Below, piece after piece: positions 21,571 to 32,067 of a DNA stretch of 64,000 nt. The notes under the pieces were generated by a model. It searched no databases and was not told the origin of the DNA. It worked only from the letters and a program-made list of their open reading frames with translations. Position 1 is the stretch's first letter; each line of letters begins with the position of its first letter. This stretch comes from Monosiga brevicollis MX1. Taxonomy: Eukaryota; Opisthokonta; Choanoflagellata; Craspedida; Salpingoecidae. Where the stretch lies: contig NW_001865080.1 in NCBI RefSeq assembly GCF_000002865.3, forward strand, positions 139,550-203,549, read 5' to 3'. Position numbers and translations under genes: made by a program.

Positions 21571-22988
21571 ATGGCGTACGGCAGCGGTGTTTTGATGGCA
21601 GTGACGGCTCTCCTGGCGCTTGTGGCGCTGCTGGGCGGTGTTCAGGCAGAGTCCTGTGGATGCTGTGGACGGGACCTTCAGCATCGGTTGGTATCGTTCG
21701 TCGGTGGCCAGTGTTTCGAGGAAAACCGATGCAATTTGTGGACTGTGGCGGCTGCTAAACCCTCCGCTCGGCCGGTCGATGCGTCCATAGTCATCCCAGC
21801 AACCATGACATCACCAGCACCACGGCACGCATTCAGGCTCCGGCCCCCGCCTTCACGGCCGATGCCGTGATTGATGGTGAACTTACCAAAGTCTCACTGG
21901 CTGATTACGAGGCAAGCGAATCGTTGCCCTCCGACCAGCCGACCGGCATCACCTGACCAGGCCCGTGGCTCTGCCCAGACTCACCCCCCATGCGCGTGCT
22001 CATCAGGGCAAATACGTAGTCTTGATGTTTGTGCCGTTGGCCTTCACCTTTGTCTGCCCCACGGAGGTCCTGGCCTTTGAGCGTGCCATCGACCAGTTCA
22101 AGGCTCACAACACCCAGGTACATCCCCCGTCCTGGCTCCTCGTCCGATGCGCCCAAGCATTCGGGCAAGAGTGAGTGAGTGTGCCAGACCTCATCATACC
22201 CTTCCTTTTTTTCTCTCTTTTTTCTTTTATCATCAGCTGCTGATCGTGACCGTTGACTCGGTCTACACCCTCAAAGTCTGGTTCGTCAGACCTTGGAATG
22301 GGCTTTACAGTGCTCCCTCCCGCCAGGCTGAATCAAAACTCCTAAGGCTCACTGATTGACGCATGTTACAGGACGCAGACGCCCACCAATGAGGGTGGCC
22401 TCGGCGCTGTGAGCATGCCACTCGTCTCCGACTTGACACACTCCATCTCTGCCGACTACGGCGTGCTCCTCCGCGACGCTGGCCATAGCCTCCGGTATAC
22501 ACATATTGCGAACCACTTGCCTCCCCTACTTCATGGCGCCCCGACTGAAACTCTAGCGCTCACGAACTAGGGCCGCCAACCGCATTCGCCTCCCCTCGTG
22601 CCACAGTGGTTTGTTTATCATTGACGACAAGGGCATTCTTCGACAGTCCACCGTGAATGACCTCCCGGTAAGAACACATCCGTCAATGACCTGCTCTAGA
22701 GCGCGACCTGCTCAAAGCCCCGTCCTCCACCCCCAAACCTGCCTAGGTTGGTCGCTCGGTCGAAGAAACTCTGCGCCTTGTCAAGGCCTTCCAACACACA
22801 GACGAACACGGCGTTGTGTGCCCCGCCAACTGGCAGCCCGGAGATGACACGGTATGTCTGGCCTACCTATTTTGCTTGTGGCGCCAAGTACAAATCCACT
22901 CGCCTGGCAAAGCTCACCCGCTTTTGTCTTCCCCCGACAGATTATCCCCACCCCCGACGACAAGCTGGATTACTTCAAGCGCCACTAA
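21571..22988 (+). CDS. PRDX4: Typical 2-Cys peroxiredoxin with signal peptide (PRDX4-like)
   Basis: Multi-exon thiol peroxidase. Residues 1-26 ([20 protein letters not shown], then LGGVQA) form a clear signal peptide, so an ER or secreted enzyme is inferred, as for PRDX4. The core exons read [35 protein letters not shown] (peroxidatic Cys), [45 protein letters not shown] (conserved Arg next to the active site), [16 protein letters not shown] and [16 protein letters not shown] (resolving Cys). It ends DYFKRH. GGLG and the C-terminal YF motif mark a hyperoxidation-sensitive 2-Cys type. The usual YPLDFTFVCP is [10 protein letters not shown] here. One intron is GC-AG. The join of exon 1 to exon 2 (near 21697 to 21838) is less certain. 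Confidence 0.92.
21912..22006 (+). other. GC-AG intron in the peroxiredoxin gene
   Basis: The exon ends GAT TAC GAG and the intron starts GCAAGC, matching the known AG|GCAAGT consensus of GC donors; it ends CATCAG. Joining the exons gives [13 protein letters not shown], the family sequence (human SDYKGKYVVFFF). No GT donor nearby gives an in-frame family match. Confidence 0.85.
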
Positions 22989-23533
22989 ACCACAGCCGCT
23001 CATCTGCTGTCCGCCGGCACAAGGTGCCCGTGTCTCAGTCGGTGGTTTCGTCACCTGGACAACAACACTCAAGCCTGCCTTTCAATTCAATTCAATTCAA
23101 TTCAGAGTTGGCGCCAAGAGCAAATCATGAGCGAGAATAAGGATCAGAGACAGCAAAACATTTCCAGCGGGTCAAACACACAACCCTTTCAAAAAAATCA
23201 CAACACACGTGCGCAGCAAAGGCCTAGCCACAAAATTCGCCCACAACAGGACGAGTGGGGCGGGAAAAAACAAGGTGATAAAAACACCAAAAGGCACAAA
23301 AAGATCAACCAAGACCTTTGCATGCCCGAACAATCTGTCAAGCCCTTGATGATCAGCAGATGCGCGGTTCTCGTCAAATCAAAGGTGCTATCAAACAACC
23401 CTCGGCCATTGGCAGAGGGCTGATGCTAAACGGGAAGAAATATCAAAGCGTATATAAGAACACAAAAGCCAGCTTGTGCTTGAAGGAGAGACGCCAAAAC
23501 AGAATGGACGTGGTCGGCCAATCCCTCTCTCGC

Positions 23534-23568
<35 letters not shown>

Positions 23569-23570
23569 TT
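22989..23570. other. Convergent intergenic region, peroxiredoxin / kinase-SH2 gene
   Basis: Two 3' flanks meet here. It has a (AATTC)n patch near 23080-23100 and a short CT repeat at 23521-23570 next to the kinase stop codon. No supported gene. Confidence 0.6.
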
Positions 23571-26316
23571 TTACTCGTCGTCATCTGCACCACTGGTCAG
23601 CACAATGGGCTGGCCGTTGGGATTGAGCGCAATGGGCTGCTCGTGGTAGTAGTTGACGAGCTCTGGGATATCGGAAAACTTGTTCTTGACGTAAAGCTTG
23701 TACAACTTGTCGCCAGTGGCCGTCGTGGAGGGGGTGATGACGCCGTGCCACACGCGCGACCCCAGAGACACGGAGACGGCATAGCAATTGGGTTGGCGCG
23801 ACTCGCGGACGATAAAGGTTCCCGTGGGTGCCGACTGCAGCAGGGCCGTGGCTGACTGACGGTTGAGATCGGGTCGGTACCAATCGTACTTGGACATGGG
23901 TGCCTCCTGCAAGAGAGATCACGAGCCACGGAAAGGGGGTGAGAGAAAGGCACTAGCAAGAGCCAGCGTGACCCGGGGCTTGGAATCTTGGCAGTGCCAT
24001 TTGGCAGCCAGCGAGCAAACACGCAAGCAACGTAGCACGCGCGGCATACCTCAGACTCGACGGCCGACAAACCGGCGACAAAATCAAAGTTGGCAAAGAG
24101 CATTTGATCCAGGTCGGCAATGACCTCTTGCTCGACAGGGGTGAGCTCAATGTCCATGTCCGTGTACTCGGGGTCAAAGTTGGATAGTGGGTCGCCCTCA
24201 CTCGCGGGTTTGTATGGCGGCTCAATCTTGCGCTCCTTGAGGTCGGTCCAGCTCAGACCGGAAAAGAACTATCACGCAAAAGATGTGTCATCCCCGACAA
24301 CCATTCCCACAGTGAAGTCGAGATGTAGACGCAAAGAGCCGCATTACCAATCCGGGCAGGGAAACCACCCACGCACACACACCAAAAGATGGCAAAAACT
24401 GACCTTGTGGTTACGAATGTCGTCCTTGCCGTTGGTGCCACAGCCGAGGCGCTTGGCAACATCGCGGGTCAAGAAGGCTCGAATCAAGTCAGCAGCGGCC
24501 CCGCTAACGCTAGAGGGGATCTCCACCTCCTTGCCTTGAATGTTTTCAAAGATTTCGTCCACATCGTCGCCATCAAAGGGTGACTCACCCACGAGCATCT
24601 CAAAAAGAAGAACACCGAGGGCCCACCAGTCCACGCTAAAGTTGTAGGGTTTCTCGTTAACAATTTCGGGGGCCATGTAACCTGGTGTACCACACATGGT
24701 CGTGGTGGTGGCCGCACCCCAGAGGGACTCCTTGGAGAGACCAAAGTCGGCAATCTTGACGTGGCCATCGCCGGCCAGCATGACGTTGTCGAGCTTGAGA
24801 TCGCGGTAGACGATGCCACGCTCGTGCAGGTACCAGAGGCCCTCGCAAATCTCGGCCACAAGAAAGCGCGCTTGGTCTTCGGTGAATTTTTCAACCTTTT
24901 GTGCATGGAACATGAGGTCGCCGCCCGTGATAAACTCCATCACAAAGTAGAGATGGCTCGGAGTCTGAAAGGTACCGTGCAGCTTGGTCAGGAAGGCGCA
25001 GTCGGATGCCTTGGCCAACACGCGCCGCTCGATCAGTGTGGCCTCAACATCGTCGTCATCAACCACCGCCTCCTTTGATAGAACCTGAACACCAAGACAA
25101 ACAGCGTGAGGACCTGGGCTGGTAGTGGCGGGGACAACATGCTTCCGGACTTTCAACACGGACGCCACCAGGGCGGGTGGCGTACCTTAATGGCAACAAT
25201 TTCCTTGTTGGCTTTGCGCTCAGCCATGAGGACCTTACCGAAGGCACCTTGACCCAGCACCTTGAGGTAGGTAAAGTCTTCCATGCTCAGACCAGGGCTG
25301 CTCTTGGCCGACGCGCCGGGCTGGGACGGCAAGGCGGGCAGAGGAAGATCACCAAGATTAGCCTCGGCCTGAAGGTTCGCAACAGTGCTCGGCTGAAGAT
25401 AATCGTCGCCGTCCGTGACAATGGGGCTTGAGACGGCAGGGGTCGGCAGCGGGGGCAAGGCAGCATCACCAATAATGCCATAAATTTCCATTTGTTCGGT
25501 GGTCATCTCATGGCGGCGCTTGACACGAAAGGGGACGTTTTGATTCTCGGCCTTTTGCTCGTCCAATAGGCGGAACCAGCCTTCGGTGATGGTGCCGACA
25601 TCCTCGATTTCAGCAATGGAAAAGGCCATGCCACCCATGAAGGAGCGCTTCTTGCCAAAGCCCTTGCTCTCGTGGTGGATGTAGATGCGGAGCATCGTTG
25701 AGTCCTTGTTGAGCTTGGGCAGCTCCCAGGAGAAGCTAGCCTTGAATTGGGGCTTGCGAGTGCCCTGGATGACGGCGGATTTCTGCACGCCGTTCTTGAC
25801 GGCACTTGAGGTCACGGAGACTTCGACGTAAGGGTTGGCATCGCCGGCCTTGGACATTTCAATCAGGTCCTTGGCCTCCTCGATATCAGCCTCCAGGGTA
25901 TCGCCTTTGAGGCGGAGGTTGACATAGAGACGACCACGTCGGACCTTTTGTGCCTGGTGACGCTTTTGCTTTTGCTTCTTCTTGGAGTTTTTCTTGCCGG
26001 CTTTGCTCTCACGGCGCTGGTGGGCCAGGGTGGCCTCCTTCATTTTGGCCAGAGTGGCGTCTTTGCGTTTGGTGGGCGTAGGACCCGCCTTCTTGGTCTG
26101 GGTGGCCTCCTTTTCTCGCTTGCGGGCCAGTGTGGCCTCCTTCTTGGCAAGTGTGGCCTCCTTTTTGAGCTCCTTTTTGGACTTTGGCGGACTGGCAGCC
26201 GCGCCAGCAGCGGGGGGCGCGCCCGCCATGGGCACATCCTCCTTGCGGTTCTTCTTGCCCCAAGAAAACATGCGACCCAGCGTGCTGCGCTTTTTTTGTC
26301 CCTCCTCGTCAGCCAT
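23571..26316 (-). CDS. PKC-like AGC kinase with C2 and C-terminal SH2 domains
   Basis: Four exons, all phase 0 (25186-26316, 24404-25084, 24050-24268, 23571-23906), give 788 residues. 1-126: basic Lys/Ala-rich region with repeated KEATLAK units. 127-262: C2 domain of the conventional PKC type (VNLRLKGDTL, AKDLIEM, NPYVEV, SFMGGM, GWFRLLDEQ). 348-about 605: AGC Ser/Thr kinase with GQGAFGKV (355-362), VAIK (Lys377), YRDLKLDN, DFG (490-492) and MCGTPGYMAPE with activation-loop Thr506. 605-670: AGC tail with turn motif ELTP (Thr647) and hydrophobic motif FANFDF (662-667). About 684-770: SH2 domain, YDWYRPDLNR to FIVRES (Arg711) to YAVSVS and WHGVI. No C1 domain is visible. The exon 3-4 splice joining kinase tail to SH2 is well supported (GAG|GTATGC and TTGCAG|GAG). 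Inferred role: a Ser/Thr kinase brought to phosphotyrosine sites. Confidence 0.93.
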
Positions 26317-26764
26317 GATGTCTGATGCTAGCCCACACCACAGGGAGAAACGATCAAGGGCCCGCGTCAGTCGTCCAAGGAAAGGCGCTGGGCCGAGGGT
26401 CGCTAGCCGTCTGATCGTTTGCCTCTCTTGTACAGTAGGATGGCACACAGCAGGCGATGCCACAGGGCAGACAGAGAGCAGACTGGCTGGCGGCACTGCC
26501 GAGCGAGGGGCGAAAGCTACCTGATGTGATCAAAGGGGACTTGGTATGCAAAGTCGACCGGTGTCGCAGCAACCTCGATGGCAAAAGGCAGCGGCGTCTT
26601 GCGGCCGAAAGGCAACCCAATGCACCTCGAGGGAAAGATTGACGCGTATGGCAAGCTCGAGCTGACCCAAGATGCCAAACACACGCTCTCGTGACGTGAC
26701 GGCAGCACCAGTAGCACTGGCTCCAGCAGCTCCAGCAGCAGGCTCCAGCAGCTCCAGCAGCAGC

Positions 26765-26769
<5 letters not shown>

Positions 26770-26800
<31 letters not shown>

Positions 26801-26820
26801 TGCGCGAGAGAGAGAGAGAG
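26770..26820. repeat. (GA)n microsatellite
   Basis: GA units interrupted once by GCGTGCGC. It is preceded by a CCAGCAGCT-type tandem repeat at about 26720-26765. Confidence 0.92.
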
Positions 26821-27244
26821 TATCTCTCCACTGGTGTTCATCTGCAGAGAGGACAAGTTTGGAGTGAATAGTTTCAGAGGTTTAATTCATACTGGCCCCA
26901 AACTGCAAAGGTTTCTTAGTATTTAAACAGGATGACAGAGATAGAGGTGCATCATGGAGTTGTACCACAGGGAGACGTCAAGCGTGATATTAACACAAGA
27001 GATATGCATAGAAAAAAAAGGGGGCGGAAACACGCGTCCAGCACGCCCGCAAAACGGCATCCTGTTCTTTTGCTCCCAAACAGTCACCGAAGACCAGCAA
27101 CCCGTTGAACCAGCCCTGCATTGGCTTTCCTGCTTCTGTACTGATCGTTCGCCTGTCCTTCCGCCTCCGACTGCCCTTCCGGACGGACGCCTGACTGCGC
27201 GACATCACCAAACACATGTTGTGTGCGTGCGTGTGCGTGTCTGT

Positions 27245-27476
27245 TGTTCTCTCTCTCTCTCTCAAGCTCTCTCTCTCTCTTTCTCTCTTTCTCTGTCTCT
27301 CTTTCTCTCTTTCTCTCTCTCTCTCAAGCTCTCTCAAGCTCTCTCTCTCTCAAGCTCTCAACCTCTCAACCTCTCAAGCTCTCTAGCTCTCTCTCAACCT
27401 CTCTCAAGCTCTCTCTCTCTCAAGCTCTCAAGCTCTCAACCTCTCAAGCTCTCTAGCTCTCTCTCAACCTCTCTCA

Positions 27477-27511
<35 letters not shown>

Positions 27512-27530
27512 TCTCTTTCTCAACCTCTCG
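27245..27530. repeat. CT satellite with CAAGCTCT / CAACCTCT units
   Basis: CT tracts broken by CAAGCTCT and CAACCTCT, the same family as 5282-5580. Confidence 0.94.
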
Positions 27531-28099
27531 CTCAAGCCTGCAACTGCTCATCCTCATGCTTCAGGTTGGCTGTCCCGCCCTGCGCGTGAGACAGACATGT
27601 CCCCCTTCTGGACCGGCCGTACAAGGTGCAGGGCCAGACAACCAACCATCCACGTGCCATGCCGGGGTGGTTTCCCTACCAACACGTGAAACCCTACTCT
27701 TTTTTATATCTTTGTCCTCTGACGTCGGTGAACCTCGTACTGCCATGCCGTGCCGAGGCCGTGTCCCGTCCAAAACTGGCATGCATCACCGTGATCTTAG
27801 GAAAGAAGAGAAATCAAAAGGATCGTCATTCAGTTAATTGTTGTTCTTTTTTATTTTTCTTCAGTTTCCAAGAGAGATGGCGCAGGGTGTGCCACACCCT
27901 CCTCGGTCAGCCAACCACCTTATCAACACGGCATAGCCCGGGGCCAAGGCGCGCCCAGGAGACGTGGACATGGCGAAGAAAAAAAAAGAGAAGAAGAAAA
28001 GAAAACAAACGAGGCAAGTAAAAGAAGAGGGTATGAAGGGACACCAGCGATCAACAACAACCTCGCACCGGGGATTCATGTGAGATAATGTGCATTCAT

Positions 28100-29948
28100 T
28101 TAAAACTCCCAGAGAGTGTTGGTCTCCTCGCGGTCGCCGTTGGCCTTGAAGCCACCGTTCTGCTCGCCAATGATGTACTTGCCGCTTTCCTTGTGCTTGA
28201 TGAGGGCCTTGGAGAGCTGGACAAACTCAAAGAAAAAGGCAACGGGGGACGAAGACACGCAGGCCACGCCATCCTGGTCGACGGTCCAGTACTTGCCGTC
28301 CTTCTGCAGATAGTACTCGCCATTCTTGGACACGAGGTTGAAGACGTCGGGGTGGGAGCGGTTGCACTCAACGCGGCCCGAGGCACCCTTGACGCCGAGG
28401 AAGCCGTACTGGCCACGGAGAATCAGGGTGGGGCGGTTGATAATGGCGAGCTCAAAGGCAGCGGCCTCGTCCGAGGCATCGCCAGTGGCGAACATGGCGC
28501 CGTTGGGCTTGGCAATGAGGAACTTGCCGCTGGCCTTGTGCTGGAACTTGACGGTGTTACCGGCCGAGTAGTCAACCACAAAGGCGGTGTTGGCAGACTT
28601 CTTCTCAGTCTCAACGGCGAGAGAGCCATCATCGCGGGGAGCCCAGTACTTGAGCTTGTCGGACATGACGTGAACCTCGCCATCGGCGACCTCAAACTGG
28701 AAGCGCTCAGTGTCCTGAACGTCGTTGAGCTTCTGGTCGGCCTTAACCTCGGCGCCGTTACGGGCGGACACGTTGAGGTTCTTGAAGATGTTGCGGATGA
28801 TAAACTGGGGCTCGGAGTCCTGGATGCGGAAGAGCTCGTCCTTGGTGACCTTCTGCTTGTTGACGCGGACGGTACCCTTGCCACCGACGCAGCTCAGGAA
28901 GCGACCCTCGTCGTCGCAGAGGGAGATGTGATCATCGTGGAAGCCGAGGAGGAACTGGCAGTTGCCATTGGGGGCATCGACGAGCTTGCCAGAGTTCTCG
29001 AGGTACTTGCCGTTGCAGGCCATGAGACCGTAGCGGCCGGTGGGGTGCTCCTCGAAAAAGATGAGGTTGAGGAGGGCATCCTCACCCCATGGCACATCCT
29101 CGTTGCACTGGAGTTCACCGTCGGTGCTGAGGTGCACGTAGCGCTTGCGCATGGCGTTGTAGAGGTTGATCTGGGGGTGCATGGCCAGGTGGACGACCCA
29201 GCGGCCATCAGCGGGGACATCATCGCCACCGACAAAGGCGGTGAGCTTGTCGCCAGTGCCGTGGAAGAAGAAGCCAGCGGCCGACTTGAGGGCCCAGGTG
29301 CCATCAGCCTGGGGGAGGATGGTCCACTGGGTCTCGGCCGAAGGGGCATCAGCGTCGGCCTTGACGTTGCCGTCGCGATCACCGTAAAGGAACTTGTTCA
29401 GGTGGGTCTTGAAGTGGATGCCACCGTCCTGGGCCACGAGCGTGAGCGTTTGCTTCTTCTTCAGGCTCTTGCCTGCGAACGAGGCGGCAAACCAAATAAA
29501 AGAGGCATCAAAACAAGATGAGGCGAGCTACAAGAAAAGGAAAGGAGAAGGCAGGGGGATCACAGGACACGGGGGGGAAACAAAATATGATGGAACCACC
29601 CAGTACATGAACAACAATATCAGGACCAGTGGATCCGCCCCCTCTTCTCAAATGTTGACCACCAAACCCGGAGCGTCAAAGAAGATGCAAGGTTTGGTTT
29701 TACAACAAGGAGAACGATGGCGATTTGAAGCAGGTTCAAAACGCGCCGTCCAGGCGAGACGAAAGAAACAAACAGAAGAAGATGGTTGACGAAAGACTAG
29801 TGCTACGGCTGGAGATGAACCACAAAGAATGTGCTGGAAAAGGAACCGTACCGTTGCAGTTGACGGCAAAGCCGAAGGTCTCCTGGGTCAGGTAAAGGCC
29901 AGACGAGGCGTTACGCAGGCCCATCGTCATGCTGATGTTGCGAGCCAT
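28100..29948 (-). CDS. FSCN1: Fascin, actin-bundling protein
   Basis: Two exons (29852-29948 and 28100-29472) give 489 residues; human fascin has 493. It starts MARNISMTMGLRNASSGLYL and continues FGFAVNCNGKSLKKKQ. This keeps the basic SLKKKQ site, with Ser35 at the place of the PKC-regulated Ser39 of human fascin. Four beta-trefoil repeats are evident by family match: HLAMHPQINLYNAMRKRYVH, DVPWGEDALL, KVTKDELFRIQDS, INRPTLILRGQYGFLG, YYLQKDGKYWTVD, VAFFFEF, and the end TNTLWEF. Known role: cross-links parallel F-actin in filopodia and microvilli, which in a choanoflagellate suggests the collar. A 477-codon open frame on the opposite strand is a shadow. Confidence 0.97.
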
Positions 29949-30900
29949 GGCTGTCTGTTTATGTTGGGAGGCAACGACTTCTTCTCAGTCCAAAGATCTG
30001 GTGAGGCACAAGGGCACAAGAAGTGGGCAGAAGAGCAGGATTGTGAGGTGAGCCCGGTGTGACAATGGCAGCTTGAGAGAGAAGGGGGGATTGAATGTTT
30101 TGTGCCACAAATCATCAACGATCCCACTGGCTGCTAAACACCACTTGCTTCCCCACGCGATGGAACATCTCGAGGCACGACCCGAAAGAGGATTTTTGAT
30201 TTGAGGCCAAATCAAGCGCGCGCCCGCCCCATCACGACAGTGGCATCCTGCCTCTCGCCGAGACTGTCGACAGCCGCACCCGCGACGACACGCAACGGCA
30301 GAGCCCCACAACCCTTTTTACCCCCACCAGTACACATCGAGACGAAAACCCCCGGAGCGAGAGAGAGGGGAGAGGGGGAGCCAGGCACGCCAAGACACAC
30401 AGCCCGACAAGAGGGGCAGAGCGAAACCCCAGCGACCCGACACCCAAGACCCAACGCAGCTCTCCAGCCAAAAGGGCAGCGACGTACCAGTGGCAGTGGA
30501 AAAATAACCCCTCGCAGCCTTTACCCACCTTGTTCTGTGAGGGCGCGGTGCTGTGGGTGTGGCTGTTTAAGCTTATTTACCTATTGGACGATCACCAATA
30601 GGTGTGGTACAGTGAAGTGGGCGGAACCATCACCTTCTGCGCGTTTCACTGACTTTGAGGTTACTGGTTCGTGAGTGGTGAGTGTACTGGTTACTGTTGT
30701 TGTTGTTGTTGTGAGACACGTTGTCAAAACGAAGCGAAGAAGCAACCCCACCTTTAGACAAAAGAATGCGGACAAGGGGGCTTAAGGAGGAGATCTGTTG
30801 ACGTGGCCTCTCTCTTGACATTCCATTGCAAACTTGTCTTTTTGACTCTCTCTCTCTCTCTCTCTGTCTCTGTCTCTTCTGTCTCTCTCTCTCTGTCTCT

Positions 30901-30946
<46 letters not shown>

Positions 30947-32067
30947 ATGTCTCTCTCTATCTCTCTCCCCTCTCTCTCTCTCTCTTGCTTCAAAACGAGA
31001 GAAGCAGAAGGGGGCGTAACCCTGTTCAAAGGGGTTTGTCTCTCCATGGGTCGAGCGGCGGCTCGAGGGAACGAGCGAGCGAGCTGCGTGCGATGGGGCG
31101 GGGCGACGCTCGTGCGGCCCTGGGGCAATGGCAGTGGCTTGCTTCTTCTTCGGCACACCCTGACTTCAGCAGCCGCGTGTCCATCCTGAAGTGGTGCGTT
31201 GTCACAGCCCCTTGTCTCCTCTCCCCCCTCCTCCCCCGAAGCTTACCACTCTTTAGTAGCCGTTTGGTCGAATACGTCTTGATACGTCTCGACCCTATCG
31301 ATCTCTTGCTTCGTTTCAACGGGTTTCAACTGCCTCAAACACGAGGCGCTTTGCTTCGAGACATGCTCCTCGCTGGCACAGCGTCGCACACTGGATCGCC
31401 TCGACCGCCTCGGCCGATCGACCGCCGGATCGACCGCCGGATCGACCAGGCTCCATCCTTCTCTCCCTTAGCCGAGACGAATCACACTTGTCAGTCGTGG
31501 TTAAGCTTGCTGCACCTTGCAAAACCATATACCCGAGCCACCAGCTCGCTGGACCAAATCTGAACCAGGTTTAGACTCATTTTGTACCCAAAACGAACCT
31601 GAAAATAACTTGCATTCCCTCGACAAAGGCTTGCAAGCCAGCTCAAAGACAAATTGTCAGACTTTTGCCGGCAGCCCGAGAGAAAAAAAATGGCGCGCTG
31701 GCGCACACTCCCTCTCAGCTCCTACGACAGGGCAGTACAATACCAACAAAAGTTTGGGCTGGCAATGGCTACGATGGCATTGGACAGGACAGAGGCTATT
31801 CAAGTCACAGACTAAATTGACGGGGCAAGAAACAAACAAGATACAAAGGAAAAAAAAAAGTTAAGACAAGAAAAGGGAAACAGATCCTCTGCTTGCTTCC
31901 TCCCATGTCAACCCCCTCGGGGCCCGCCCCCTTCATGTAGGGAAGGAGGAAAGGACACACAACGCGCACGGCGCATCGCTTCCATCAATGACCACAAAAA
32001 GAAAGAAAAGAAAAACAAGAGAGTGAGAGGACACACTCTCGAGTGGACACAGTCTGTTGGAGGAAAC
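29949..32067. other. 2.1 kb intergenic region, fascin / mtHsp70
   Basis: The fascin promoter is in the first part; the mtHsp70 3' UTR is near 32 kb. It includes a CT repeat at 30845-30992 and a short tandem GATCGACCGCCG at about 31415-31445. No frame has coding character. Confidence 0.5.
30845..30992. repeat. CT/CTGT microsatellite
   Basis: CT units with regular TGTCTCTT interruptions. Confidence 0.93.

Larger units (their letters stand above)
26317..28099. other. Repeat-rich intergenic region, kinase-SH2 / fascin
   Basis: Holds the promoter of the kinase-SH2 gene near 26.3-26.7 kb and the fascin 3' flank near 28 kb, with two GA/CT repeats between. An in-frame upstream ATG exists for the kinase gene, but its extension looks non-coding. 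No supported gene. Confidence 0.5.

Noticed and set aside
27001-28099. Possible short gene between the CT satellite and fascin
   Set aside because: Only low-complexity or unsupported frames; no ATG with splice sites or conserved motif.
28088-29521. 477-codon open frame on the plus strand opposite fascin
   Set aside because: It mirrors the fascin exon in a GC-rich gene with strong third-position bias. It has no family character, while the minus strand gives a complete fascin.
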